A DNA stretch of 41,737 nt from Treponema sp. Its GTDB lineage: Bacteria; Spirochaetota; Spirochaetia; Treponematales; Breznakiellaceae. Under the pieces are notes generated by a model. That model ran no database searches. It worked only from the letters and a program-made list of their open reading frames with translations, and was not told where the DNA came from. Numbering within the stretch: position 1 is the stretch's first letter; every line of letters begins with the position of its first letter. Location: the NCBI GenBank assembly GCA_031266175.1, contig JAISBN010000129.1:1-41737 (forward strand), read 5' to 3'. Both the position numbers and the translations under genes were made by a program. This document shows positions 32,363 to 39,998 of this stretch, one piece after another.

Positions 32363-35235
32363 TGGCAATGGGCATGGTAACAGTGGGAAATCTGATAGTC
32401 CTGGGTCTTTGCCTGGCGGCCATTTTCGCTGTGCGCTACATGGACAGGCACAACCGTTCGGTGGATTTGGCCCGGGAATACGGCCGGCGGCTTAAGGATG
32501 ATCTGGCTTCTTTTGCGGAAGAAAAGGCAGCGCTGGTTAAGGATAACGGCCTGCTGCTGGATGTCCAGATGAGTTCCACCAAAGAAGCGCTCAGCCGTCT
32601 GACCCAGGCCAACGCGGAATTACAGGAAAAAGCGGAAACGGCGGCGGGACGGATCGACGACGTGGCCCGGATAGGGGACAGGATCAGCGCTTACGACAGT
32701 TCCATGGAAGAGCTTGTCAGGATGGCCGCCAGGGTCGAGGAAAACATGAACCGGCTCCGGGAAAAAACGGCGCTGGTGGAACAGACGGCAAAAAAAACCG
32801 GCGAAATAGAAGACCGGTTCGGGAAGCTGGAAAAGAATCTGGACGGCCTGGAAAACCGGTTTGAGCGGGAAAACGCCGCTTCCCTGGAAAGAACGGCGGA
32901 GGCCCTTGTTTCCCGGGTCCGTTCCGGCGTGGAGGATCTCCAGGCCGCCGCGGAGACCGTGGAACGGCAGGTGGAACAGCACCGGGAAGCGGTGGACCGG
33001 ATTGAAGCGGACCGGAAAGCCCTGCTTGAACGGGATGTGGACATCATCAATAAAACCCTGGCCGAAGCCCTGGAACGGGCCGGCAGCCGGGCCGATAAGC
33101 TTGAAGAAGCGGCCCTGGTTAAACTGCGGGAAGAAGCCATGGCCAGGGTCCGCCGGTTCCAGGATGCGGTGGAAGAAAAATTCAGGGGATACCACGAAAA
33201 CGCCAAAGCCGGAATTGCCGAAATCCAGTTAACGATAAAAGACTATCAGGAAAGCTGGAAAAAAGATCACGAAGGGCTGGAACTTAAACAGCAGGAATAC
33301 CGGGCGGCCTGGCAGCGGGATCTGGAAGCCCTGGATGCCCTGGCCCTTTCCCAGCGTACCCGGTGGGAAGCCGCTGTAACGGACACGGAAGAGCGCATCG
33401 CCCGGCTGGGAGACACGCTGGAAGCCGGAACCGCGGAGGCGGAGGAAAAACTGCTCCGGGAGCTGGACCGGCGGCTTGAGGAATACCGGGAAAACCAGAA
33501 GCGGCAGTGGGAACGCTTTGAAACCATGGCCGACGACGCCCAGAAACTTGACGGCCAGCTGCGGCTGATCATGGAAGAGGCGGAGGTCCGGGTCCGCGGG
33601 GATTTTGCGGCTTTTGAAGAGGAGCAGGCCCGGAACCGGGAACGCTTAAGCGCCGCCTTCGGCGAATCGCTGGAAACCTTTAAGGGGGAAATGGCCGCAC
33701 TGGAATCGGAGCTGACCGACCTAAAGAACCAGGCATCCGGCAGGGTTTCCGAAAAACTGCAGGTCTTCGAGGCCGATTTTTTTGCCGGCATTTCCCGGCG
33801 CAGTACGGAAATTGACGACCGCCTGAACGAATGGCAGTCAGCCATGGAACAAAAACTTGCCGCCCTGGGGGAAGAAGCGGAGACGGCGCGGCACGATCTG
33901 GAATTGTCCTTTAGGGATGAACTCAACGCCCGGATAAACGAACAAAGCAGACAGCTTCTTTCCGGTCTTGAGCGGCTAAGGATAGACGCCGCGGCCCTTC
34001 AGGAGAAAATACAGAACGGCCTGGACGAAACCGAAAGCCGGGTTTCCCGGCGCAGTACGGAAATTGACGGCCGCTTTAACGAATGGCAGTCGGCGCTGGA
34101 ACAAAGGCTTGCCGCCCTGGGGGAAGAGGCGGAGGCGGAACGGCGTGGCCTGGAACTGTCCTTTAAGGACGAGCTCAACGCCCGGGTAGGGGAGCAGAGC
34201 GAGCGGATCCTTTCCGATCTTGGACGCCTGCGGATAGACGCCGCGGCTTTTGAAGAAAAAATACAGAACGGCCTGGACGAAACCGAAAGCCGGGTTTCCA
34301 GGCTTTCCGCCAATCTGGAAGAAATACGGCGGGAGCTTAAGGAATTCAATTCCCAAACCAGGCTTTTTGAAAAAACCGATGAACTTAAAACATCCCTGGA
34401 ACGGAGCATGGAAGCCCTTAAGGGCGATATGGCGGGTATTGAGGAACGGCGGGCGGAAGCGTCCCAGCTGGAAACGGAGTTTATCAAAATCAGGCGGCTT
34501 GAGGACGAGGTTAACAGCAAAATGACCCGGTTCTTAAGCGAAAAGAACCATCTGGATATTATGGAAAAGGACTTTGAACGGCTGATTCAGACATCCCAGC
34601 GGGTGGAAGAACGGCTTAAGGAAGTTACCGGCGCGGACGATACGCTGCAGGGGATCCAGGTTGCCCTGCGGAAACTGGAAGACGCCATTGTTGTCGCGGA
34701 CGAAAAATACCAGCGCGTTGAAAAGAAAAACCATATTCTGGAAGAAACCAACAGCAGCATTGAACGGAATTTCCAGATCATGGAAGAAACAGAAGCGGCC
34801 CTGCGAAAATGCAGGGAAAACATTGATAAGGCCGGCGCGGAAATTGATTCCTTCCGGCCGGCCATTGAAGAGCTGGCGGAGGCAAGCGAAAAAGCCCGGA
34901 ATACCACCGAGCAGCTGGGCATCCTTGATACCGGCCTTAAAATCATAGAAGAACGGATCGAAAAAGTGCAGGCCGCCCGGGAATGGCTTGCCAGGGCGGA
35001 GACCCGGTTTGAGGAACTCCACCGGGACATTCAGGGAGAGTTAAAACTGATTGAATCGGTGCTGAAGGACGAATCGAAAAAATCAAAAACCGCCAAGGGA
35101 GCGCCCGCTATCGCCGACCGGGAAAATGTAAAACGCCTTCGCCGTCAGGGATGGGAAGCGGAGGAAATAGCCAGAGCTCTTAAAATCTCCGTAGGAGAGG
35201 TGGAACTGATCCTGGATATGGGGATAAAGGACTAA
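32362..35235 (+). CDS. SpiroCoCo-type giant coiled-coil membrane protein
   Basis: A 957-residue protein with one N-terminal membrane helix (VGNLIVLGLCLAAIFAVRYM, residues ~8-27) and then ~850 residues of charged heptad sequence. It closes with a small helix-turn-helix-like end: RLRRQGWEAEEIARALKISV. This architecture is that of the spirochaete-specific SpiroCoCo family; a cytoskeletal or envelope-scaffold role is inferred. Residues ~477-644 consist of two near-identical 84-residue units (12 heptads) from a 252-bp duplication, each containing STEID, NEWQSA and EKIQNGLDETESRV. The start is uncertain among ATGs at 32362, 32368 and 32374; 32362 overlaps the HAD stop as TAATG. Confidence 0.8.
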   Translation: MAMGMVTVGNLIVLGLCLAAIFAVRYMDRHNRSVDLAREYGRRLKDDLASFAEEKAALVKDNGLLLDVQMSSTKEALSRLTQANAELQEKAETAAGRIDDVARIGDRISAYDSSMEELVRMAARVEENMNRLREKTALVEQTAKKTGEIEDRFGKLEKNLDGLENRFERENAASLERTAEALVSRVRSGVEDLQAAAETVERQVEQHREAVDRIEADRKALLERDVDIINKTLAEALERAGSRADKLEEAALVKLREEAMARVRRFQDAVEEKFRGYHENAKAGIAEIQLTIKDYQESWKKDHEGLELKQQEYRAAWQRDLEALDALALSQRTRWEAAVTDTEERIARLGDTLEAGTAEAEEKLLRELDRRLEEYRENQKRQWERFETMADDAQKLDGQLRLIMEEAEVRVRGDFAAFEEEQARNRERLSAAFGESLETFKGEMAALESELTDLKNQASGRVSEKLQVFEADFFAGISRRSTEIDDRLNEWQSAMEQKLAALGEEAETARHDLELSFRDELNARINEQSRQLLSGLERLRIDAAALQEKIQNGLDETESRVSRRSTEIDGRFNEWQSALEQRLAALGEEAEAERRGLELSFKDELNARVGEQSERILSDLGRLRIDAAAFEEKIQNGLDETESRVSRLSANLEEIRRELKEFNSQTRLFEKTDELKTSLERSMEALKGDMAGIEERRAEASQLETEFIKIRRLEDEVNSKMTRFLSEKNHLDIMEKDFERLIQTSQRVEERLKEVTGADDTLQGIQVALRKLEDAIVVADEKYQRVEKKNHILEETNSSIERNFQIMEETEAALRKCRENIDKAGAEIDSFRPAIEELAEASEKARNTTEQLGILDTGLKIIEERIEKVQAAREWLARAETRFEELHRDIQGELKLIESVLKDESKKSKTAKGAPAIADRENVKRLRRQGWEAEEIARALKISVGEVELILDMGIKD
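33791..34294 (+). repeat. Two tandem 252-bp units inside the coiled-coil gene
   Basis: Unit 1 at 33791-34042 and unit 2 at 34043-34294 begin with TTTCCCGGCGCAGTACGG and share long identical stretches. The 252-bp period is 84 codons, exactly 12 heptads, so the coiled-coil register is kept. Confidence 0.85.
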
Positions 35236-35238
35236 AGC

Positions 35239-35577
35239 GTGAAAATTAACCGTAAATGGCTTCTTGCCATGACCGCAGGTCTTGGGATACTGCTTATTGT
35301 GTACAGTCTGGTACGGCATTTTTTTGGCATAGGCTTAAGTGACGGGGCGGAAAAGTACATGATGGACGGCATTATCATTGCCGCCCTGGGCCTGTTTATG
35401 TATAACCGGAAGCTTGCCAGGGACGAGAAGCGGGCAAAAGAGGCGGCGGAAGCCGCTGAAGCGGCAAGGCTGGCGGAGCCGGAACAGGATCTTTCCGAAG
35501 AAGATGAAACCCTGCCCCACTGGGAGCGGTATCAAAAAACCGCCGCGGAGAACGGCGGTTCCGGGGAAGAGGATTAG
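35239..35577 (+). CDS. Small membrane protein, hypothetical
   Basis: A 112-residue protein starting with GTG 35239, 3 bp after the SpiroCoCo stop. Two membrane helices (WLLAMTAGLGILLIVYSLV, residues ~7-25, and MMDGIIIAALGLFMY, ~41-55) are followed by a charged alanine/glutamate-rich cytosolic tail (KEAAEAAEAARLAEPEQD). I do not recognise it. Its position makes it the last gene of the operon and a possible partner of the coiled-coil protein. It is convergent with the following gene, 6 bp apart, with no terminator seen. Confidence 0.7.
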   Translation: MKINRKWLLAMTAGLGILLIVYSLVRHFFGIGLSDGAEKYMMDGIIIAALGLFMYNRKLARDEKRAKEAAEAAEAARLAEPEQDLSEEDETLPHWERYQKTAAENGGSGEED

Positions 35578-35583
35578 GAACCC

Positions 35584-36285
35584 TTAATAAAGCTGCAGGC
35601 CCTTGTCGATGCTGCTGATGATTGCCTGTCTGGCTTTGGTATTTTCGGGCCAGTAATCGATCAGCAGGTTAAGAAAGTATCCTTCTTTGATTTTGCAGCT
35701 GAGGGTTAAAATATGGTAATCGTCCTGGTCCCTGTCCACCAGATAATCCCTTAGCTCAAATACCGTATCGTTGATCGTAAGCTGCTGTGAATCGATCATC
35801 CTGTACGATGTTTCATCCCCCGGTTCCAGCATATAGGCTTCAAAGTATTTCATATACGCCGCCATATCCGGCGCTCCCTCAATGGACCGCACGTCAAGAT
35901 CAAAACCCAGATGGTTATCCTGCCTGTCGTCCTCCAGGTTGCCGAAGGAAATCAGCCACAGGTTGGCGTAACTGTATATGTCATATTCCCCGTACATAAT
36001 GTCCATGGAAATATCGTCGGTGATGTCGCCCTTTGTTTCGCTAAAGTTTTCTTCGTTTACTTCGTAGAGCCACCAGTTATTGGGGATCGTATAGGAAACG
36101 CCAAAAAAATCATTGTAATACCGGGTTTCCCTGGCCAGCTTAACCGCTTTTTCCGTCCGTCCGGAATCATCTTCCCCGCCGCCAACACCCAAAATGCTCA
36201 AAGCTTCGTTAAGCGCCTTTTTACAGCCCGAAAGGCCTGAAAGAACAAAAGCGCATACCAAAAGAGACAGAACAAGTTTCTTCAT
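35584..36285 (-). CDS. Hypothetical lipoprotein
   Basis: A 233-residue lipoprotein: MKKLVLSLLVCAFVLSGLSGC with C21; start ATG 36285 with AGGAG at 9 nt (an in-frame TTG lies one codon earlier). The mature part is acidic and rich in aromatics (YYNDFFGVSYTIPNNWWLY, YEVNEENFSETKGDI), a pattern seen in lipoproteins of the PsbP/DUF1795-like type, but I cannot assign it. A hairpin GCTCC-ATTTAA-GGAGC with TAATTTTT lies in its leader (36306-36331), and TTGAAA-N17-TAAGGT overlapping the nth stop could be its promoter. Confidence 0.7.
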   Translation of the reverse strand: MKKLVLSLLVCAFVLSGLSGCKKALNEALSILGVGGGEDDSGRTEKAVKLARETRYYNDFFGVSYTIPNNWWLYEVNEENFSETKGDITDDISMDIMYGEYDIYSYANLWLISFGNLEDDRQDNHLGFDLDVRSIEGAPDMAAYMKYFEAYMLEPGDETSYRMIDSQQLTINDTVFELRDYLVDRDQDDYHILTLSCKIKEGYFLNLLIDYWPENTKARQAIISSIDKGLQLY

Positions 36286-36305
36286 CAATACAAACTCCTG
36301 AAAAA

Positions 36306-36331
36306 TTAGCTCCTTAAATGGAGCGTTGATC
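36306..36331 (-). terminator. Weak hairpin terminator between nth and the lipoprotein gene
   Basis: Minus strand GCTCC-ATTTAA-GGAGC followed by TAATTTTT. It could end nth transcripts or act in the lipoprotein leader. The stem is only 5 bp. Confidence 0.4.
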
Positions 36332-36345
36332 TTACCTTACCGGAA

Positions 36346-37035
36346 TTATCTGGATTTTTCAACACCGCGCCGGTGGCAGTGTTCTTTGATGATACACCGG
36401 GAACAGAACGGGCTGACGGGGCGGCAAAGGTTCTGTCCGTAGAGGACCAGGAGGGAATTGATCGTTTTCCAGAATTTCCGGGGCAGTATCCGGCGGAGTA
36501 TCATTTCCGTTTCTTCCGGAGTACGGGAAACAAGCCAGCCGGTCCTGTTGGATATCCGGTGGACATGAACGTCCACGCAGATGCCGTCTTTATTGTAGGC
36601 CTCGGTAATTACCAGATTTGCCGTTTTTCTTCCCACCCCGGGAAGCTCCAGCAGGGTATCCAGATCATCGGGTACTTTGCCGCCGTAGGTGTCCTTAAGG
36701 ATCCGGGCGATTTTGTGAAGGTTCGCCGCCTTGGTCCGGTAAAAGCCCGCGGGATAGATAAGCTTTTCCGTTTTTTCGGCGGAAAGCTTAAGCAGGGCCT
36801 GGGGCGACGGGGCCTGGGCCAGCAGGGCCCTGGAAGCGCTCAGCGTTACCTCGTCTTTGGTACGCAGGGAAATGATCGTGGAAACCAGTACGGCCCAGGG
36901 ATCCTTTTTGTATCGTTCCGCCACGGTGGTGACCGAGGGATCTTCCGCGCCCTGTTTTTGCAGATCCTTCCGCCACTTTTTAAGGACCCCCAGGATTGAT
37001 TCCCATTCGGGACTTTTTGCAGTTTCCTCTTCCAT
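36346..37035 (-). CDS. nth: Endonuclease III (DNA glycosylase/AP lyase)
   Basis: Removes oxidised pyrimidines from DNA and cleaves the abasic site. The 229-residue protein has the helix-hairpin-helix LPGVGRKTANLV with catalytic K137, the catalytic aspartate D155 in CVDVHVHRISNRTGW, and the C-terminal 4Fe-4S loop C-x6-C-x2-C-x5-C in CRPVSPFCSRCIIKEHC. The start ATG 37035 is 15 bp after the DeoR-type regulator stop. A GGAGGAG is embedded in the end of that gene, 18 nt upstream, far for a ribosome-binding site. Likely co-transcribed with the regulator. Confidence 0.95.
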   Translation of the reverse strand: MEEETAKSPEWESILGVLKKWRKDLQKQGAEDPSVTTVAERYKKDPWAVLVSTIISLRTKDEVTLSASRALLAQAPSPQALLKLSAEKTEKLIYPAGFYRTKAANLHKIARILKDTYGGKVPDDLDTLLELPGVGRKTANLVITEAYNKDGICVDVHVHRISNRTGWLVSRTPEETEMILRRILPRKFWKTINSLLVLYGQNLCRPVSPFCSRCIIKEHCHRRGVEKSR

Positions 37036-37050
37036 GATTTGGGTATGTAC

Positions 37051-37818
37051 TTACTCCTCCGCGTAAACGATTTCCACCCCGCTCTGCTGGAGCAGGGCTT
37101 CCCACTGGGCGTTGAGCTTCTGGTCGGTGATAAGGATATGGATCTGGGGAAAGGGGCATATTTTGTAGAACGCCGGCCGGTCAAATTTGGTATGGTCGCA
37201 GAGGAGTATTACTTCCCGGGAAACGGACATCATCTTTTTACGGATCTCCGCTTCGTCGTCTGAATAATCCATCGCGCCGTGGCTTATCCACATGCCGGTA
37301 CAGGAAAAAAACAGCTTGGCCCCCCAGTAGTTGGTTACGTTGGTTTCCGCCAGGTTTCCCACCATGGACAGGGACGGCTTGCGGAGCCTTCCTGAAATAC
37401 CGTACACTTTCACGTTGTCCAACAGGGCCAGGTCCGTCATGGCCCGAATACCGTTGGTGATCACCGTCATATTTTTTTTGTCCGAAAGGAAGTTGGTCAA
37501 CTCCTTGGTGGTGGAGGACGAATCCATAAAAATTGTATCCTGATCGGCAATAAACCGGGCGGCGGCTTTGGCAATCTTTTGCTTGGCCTCTTTTTGCTCA
37601 ATTTCCCGGACCATCAGGGGTATTTCTTCCGTAACCCCCTCAATAAGCACCGCGCCCCCATAGGTACGCTTGACCAGCCCCTGCTGTTCCAGTTTTTCCA
37701 GGTCCCGCCGTATACTGGCGGTACTGGTATCAAACCTGCCCGAGAGGACGGCAATGCTGACTGCCTTTTCCCTGTGCAGGATGTCCCGGATAGCGTTTTG
37801 CCGTTCCAGCGTTAGCAT
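37051..37818 (-). CDS. DeoR-family transcriptional regulator
   Basis: A 255-residue sugar-responsive repressor type. The N-terminal winged helix (residues ~5-57) contains VSIAVLSGRFDTSTASIRRD and KLEQQGLVKRTYGGAV, the family signature. The C-terminal DeoRC phosphosugar-sensing domain (residues ~75-230) has FMDSSSTTKELTNFL, ITNGIRAM, and the conserved CDHTKFDRPAFY. The effector is unknown and no sugar catabolic genes lie nearby; it may regulate genes elsewhere or itself. Start ATG 37818 has AGGAG at 7 nt and a good promoter upstream. Confidence 0.92.
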   Translation of the reverse strand: MLTLERQNAIRDILHREKAVSIAVLSGRFDTSTASIRRDLEKLEQQGLVKRTYGGAVLIEGVTEEIPLMVREIEQKEAKQKIAKAAARFIADQDTIFMDSSSTTKELTNFLSDKKNMTVITNGIRAMTDLALLDNVKVYGISGRLRKPSLSMVGNLAETNVTNYWGAKLFFSCTGMWISHGAMDYSDDEAEIRKKMMSVSREVILLCDHTKFDRPAFYKICPFPQIHILITDQKLNAQWEALLQQSGVEIVYAEE

Positions 37819-37838
37819 TGGGTTTCTCCTGATATACC

Positions 37839-37867
37839 AGTGTAATGCAAGGTTTTGTTAAATTCAA
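37839..37867 (-). promoter_or_regulatory. Promoter of the DeoR-type regulator (and nth)
   Basis: Minus strand TTGAAT (37867-37862), 17-bp spacer, TACACT (37844-37839), then AGGAG and ATG 37818. The -10 box is identical to that of the tRNA-Gln promoter. Confidence 0.65.
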
Positions 37868-37941
37868 GCAGTTGCTGTTCGGTTTAATCATAAAACCTTT
37901 TTAAAAGAAGCCTGGGATGAAGCGATTTTAGGCGTGGGATC

Positions 37942-38157
37942 CTATATTTTGAGCAGTTTCATTATTTTCATCAGCAGGGGAGGAAGGAAGAAAGACAGGG
38001 GCAGGGAAGCAATGAACCCGACCGCCGTGCCCGCAAGCCATTCGGCGGTAAAACGACCGCCGAATCCGGCGTTGACGGCGGTTATCGCAAAGGCCGCGCA
38101 CAGGGACATGATCAGGGCTATCCAGAAACCGTTGAACAGGATTTGTCTAAGGGTCAT
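37942..38157 (-). CDS. DUF2798-family small membrane protein
   Basis: A 71-residue protein with two membrane helices (WIALIMSLCAAFAITAVNAG and AGTAVGFIASLPLSFFLPPL). The spacing and the F-x-A-E-W-L-A-G linker between helices match DUF2798 proteins. Function unknown. ATG 38157 has GAGG at 9 nt; the promoter is at 38177-38205. Apparently monocistronic. Confidence 0.78.
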   Translation of the reverse strand: MTLRQILFNGFWIALIMSLCAAFAITAVNAGFGGRFTAEWLAGTAVGFIASLPLSFFLPPLLMKIMKLLKI

Positions 38158-38176
38158 AAAGTTACCTCATACCCTG

Positions 38177-38205
38177 ATCATAGTAGCCCCCCGCCGGGGA
38201 TTCAA
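38177..38205 (-). promoter_or_regulatory. Promoter of the DUF2798 gene
   Basis: Minus strand TTGAAT (38205-38200), 17-bp spacer, TATGAT (38182-38177). The predicted start leaves a short leader with GAGG before ATG 38157. Confidence 0.55.
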
Positions 38206-38242
38206 ATGCGTGGTGCGGTTCCGTTCCTGTTTGACGGGCTCC

Positions 38243-39463
38243 TTAAGGGTTTTCCCGGCAGTATTCGCTTATAACCCGGCCCATGCCCGAAAGGGTCTCT
38301 TCACGGTTGATTTTATTCCGTATATGCTCCGCCCAGGTAAAATTATCGCAGTAGCAGCGGAAAAAACGCCGGGCCCGGCTCAGGTGGAATTCCGGGGGCT
38401 GATGCCTGGAAAGCAGGCTGAGGAAATCCAGCGCCGTTTCTTCCAGGAAGCTTGCTTCCAAGAAGCTTGCTTCCGGGAAGTTACCGGGAGCCCCACCGGG
38501 GTTTCCGTTCCCGGCAGGGACCCGGGCGAATATCCAGGGTTCCCGTACCGCGAGCCGGCCAATCATTACCGGCCCGCCGGCCTCCCCCCGCCGGACAAGT
38601 TCATCCGCGGAGGCTATGTCCCCGTTGCCCGCCACGGGTATGGAAAGCCCGTTCCGCAGGGCTTCCACATAGTCCCAGCGGGCCCGGCGCTTGAACTTTT
38701 CATCCGAAAACCGGGGATGGAGGATGATAAGTTCCGCTCCCTCCCCTTCAAGGCGGCGGCAGAACGCCAGCAGGTACTCAAAACCGGGAAGTCCGGCGGG
38801 ATCGGAACCAAAAACAGCCGGGATTTTTGGTTCCGGCGTTTTTGGGGATTCCCCGGCCGGTGAAGGGCGGGGTCCCAGCCGCAGTTTGGCGCTGAGCCGC
38901 TTTTTGGTCCTTTTGCGTACGGCGGCAACGATCCGGCCGGCCCTGTCCATATCTTCCATCAGTTTTACCCCGGCGCCGGTTCTGGTGATGGCCGGGGCCG
39001 CGCAGCCCATGTTGATGTCTATCCCCAGGCAGTCCCTGCTGTCCAGCAGGGCCGCGGCGGCGGCAAGTTTATCCGGATCGGCGCCGAGGAGCTGGTATAC
39101 CAGCCGTTCCGGACAGGGGCCCCCGTCCAGGTACCATTTTTCAAAGGGGCCGCCCGAAAGAAGTCCGGCGGCGCTTATCATTTCGGTGAAATATTCGGGG
39201 CGTTGCGGGGTGTCCCCGCAGAGGGGGGGGGGCGGGAGCATTTTTTCCCGCGCCGCGGCGCGAAAAAAACGCGGAGCCGGGGGGGAGACTTCCCCCTGGT
39301 TAAAAAAGCTTTCTATCAGTTCCCGCAGGACCCGGTGGCTCAGTTCCGCCATGGGGGCCAGCATGTACCGTTCCCGGGCATCCATGGATGGTATTGTTAC
39401 CGGTTTGGATAAAAAAGGGAACCCGGGGATTACTGTTTCGGCGCTTCTATTGGTTGTTGACAT
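38243..39463 (-). CDS. tRNA-dihydrouridine synthase family protein
   Basis: An FMN-dependent enzyme of the Dus family that reduces uridines in tRNA. Flavin-site and catalytic segments are visible: YMLAPMAELSHRVLRELI near residue 34, DINMGCAAPAITRTGAGVKL with the likely catalytic cysteine, SAKLRLG, and IPVAGNGDIASADELV then GGPVMIGRLAVREPWIF. At 406 residues it is longer than usual (~320-350). Extra sequence is a proline-rich insertion after KLRLG and a low-complexity segment EASFLEASFLEET, encoded by 15-bp repeats (38441-38485). No clear ribosome-binding site precedes ATG 39463; ATG 39385 (MDARERYMLAP) is an alternative. Confidence 0.88.
   Translation of the reverse strand: MSTTNRSAETVIPGFPFLSKPVTIPSMDARERYMLAPMAELSHRVLRELIESFFNQGEVSPPAPRFFRAAAREKMLPPPPLCGDTPQRPEYFTEMISAAGLLSGGPFEKWYLDGGPCPERLVYQLLGADPDKLAAAAALLDSRDCLGIDINMGCAAPAITRTGAGVKLMEDMDRAGRIVAAVRKRTKKRLSAKLRLGPRPSPAGESPKTPEPKIPAVFGSDPAGLPGFEYLLAFCRRLEGEGAELIILHPRFSDEKFKRRARWDYVEALRNGLSIPVAGNGDIASADELVRRGEAGGPVMIGRLAVREPWIFARVPAGNGNPGGAPGNFPEASFLEASFLEETALDFLSLLSRHQPPEFHLSRARRFFRCYCDNFTWAEHIRNKINREETLSGMGRVISEYCRENP
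38441..38485. repeat. Three 15-bp tandem units in the dus gene
   Basis: TTCCAGGAAGCTTGC, TTCCAAGAAGCTTGC and TTCCGGGAAGTTACC follow one another. They keep the frame and add repeated (L/P)EASF residues to a surface linker. Confidence 0.8.
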
Positions 39464-39475
39464 TTATTGGGCACT

Positions 39476-39508
39476 TGACTTGTTGTTTTGATTGACATAC
39501 GCTATGTT
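39476..39508 (+). promoter_or_regulatory. Candidate promoter(s) of the receiver-domain gene
   Basis: Two overlapping options: TTGACT (39476-39481)-N17-TACGCT (39499-39504) or TTGTTG (39481-39486)-N17-TATGTT (39503-39508 region). Either gives a ~15-20-nt leader with AGAGGAG before ATG 39528. Confidence 0.45.
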
Positions 39509-39527
39509 AGTTAGAGGAGCGTACCGC

Positions 39528-39965
39528 ATGATTGCAAAGAGTGATATGCCCAGCATCAACGAAAAGCCGCCAGAGGGGATAAGACCGGAAGGGGGATCAT
39601 ACCGGGTTCTTGTGGTAGACGATTCCATGTTTATCGCTAAACAGCTTGGTCAGATCTTTACGTCTGAAGGTTTTGATGTGGTGGGGACCGCCGGGGACGG
39701 CGCCCAAGGCGTGGAAAAGTACAAAGAGTTGTACCCGAATATAGATTTGGTCACCATGGATATTACCATGCCGGTGATGGATGGTGTTTCGGCGCTGGAA
39801 AAGATACTGGAATTCGATAAAGAAGCCAATGTTATCATGGTAAGCGCCCTGGGTAAGGAAGACGTGGTTAAAAAATCACTTTTACTGGGGGCAAAAAGTT
39901 ATATTGTTAAGCCCCTGGATCGTAAAAAAGTGCTGGAACGGGTTGTTTCCGTCCTTAAACGGTAA
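39528..39965 (+). CDS. CheY-like single-domain response regulator
   Basis: A 145-residue receiver domain with a ~24-residue N-terminal extension. Acidic pocket D31 and D32 (VLVVDDSM), phospho-acceptor D78 in VTMDITMPVMDG, the serine in IMVSALG, and the lysine K128 in SYIVKPLD are all in place, so phosphorylation is expected. There is no output domain, so it acts by protein contact, perhaps in chemotaxis or stress signalling. Start ATG 39528 has AGAGGAG at 9 nt. It is 33 bp upstream of the flavodiiron gene and may be co-transcribed. No histidine kinase is in the window. Confidence 0.92.
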   Translation: MIAKSDMPSINEKPPEGIRPEGGSYRVLVVDDSMFIAKQLGQIFTSEGFDVVGTAGDGAQGVEKYKELYPNIDLVTMDITMPVMDGVSALEKILEFDKEANVIMVSALGKEDVVKKSLLLGAKSYIVKPLDRKKVLERVVSVLKR

Positions 39966-39998
39966 TTTCAGTACTTGTCAGGAATAGCGTAAACCCCT

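Noticed and set aside
29871-35235. AAA+ ATPase plus coiled coil as a phage-defence system
   Set aside because: The genes are embedded in an envelope-lipoprotein operon with no nuclease, toxin or mobile-element signs nearby.
37880-37915. Terminator GGTTT-AATCATA-AAACC-TTTTT on the plus strand near 37884-37905
   Set aside because: There is no plus-strand gene upstream; the stem is AT-rich and only 5 bp, and it lies just upstream of the DeoR promoter.
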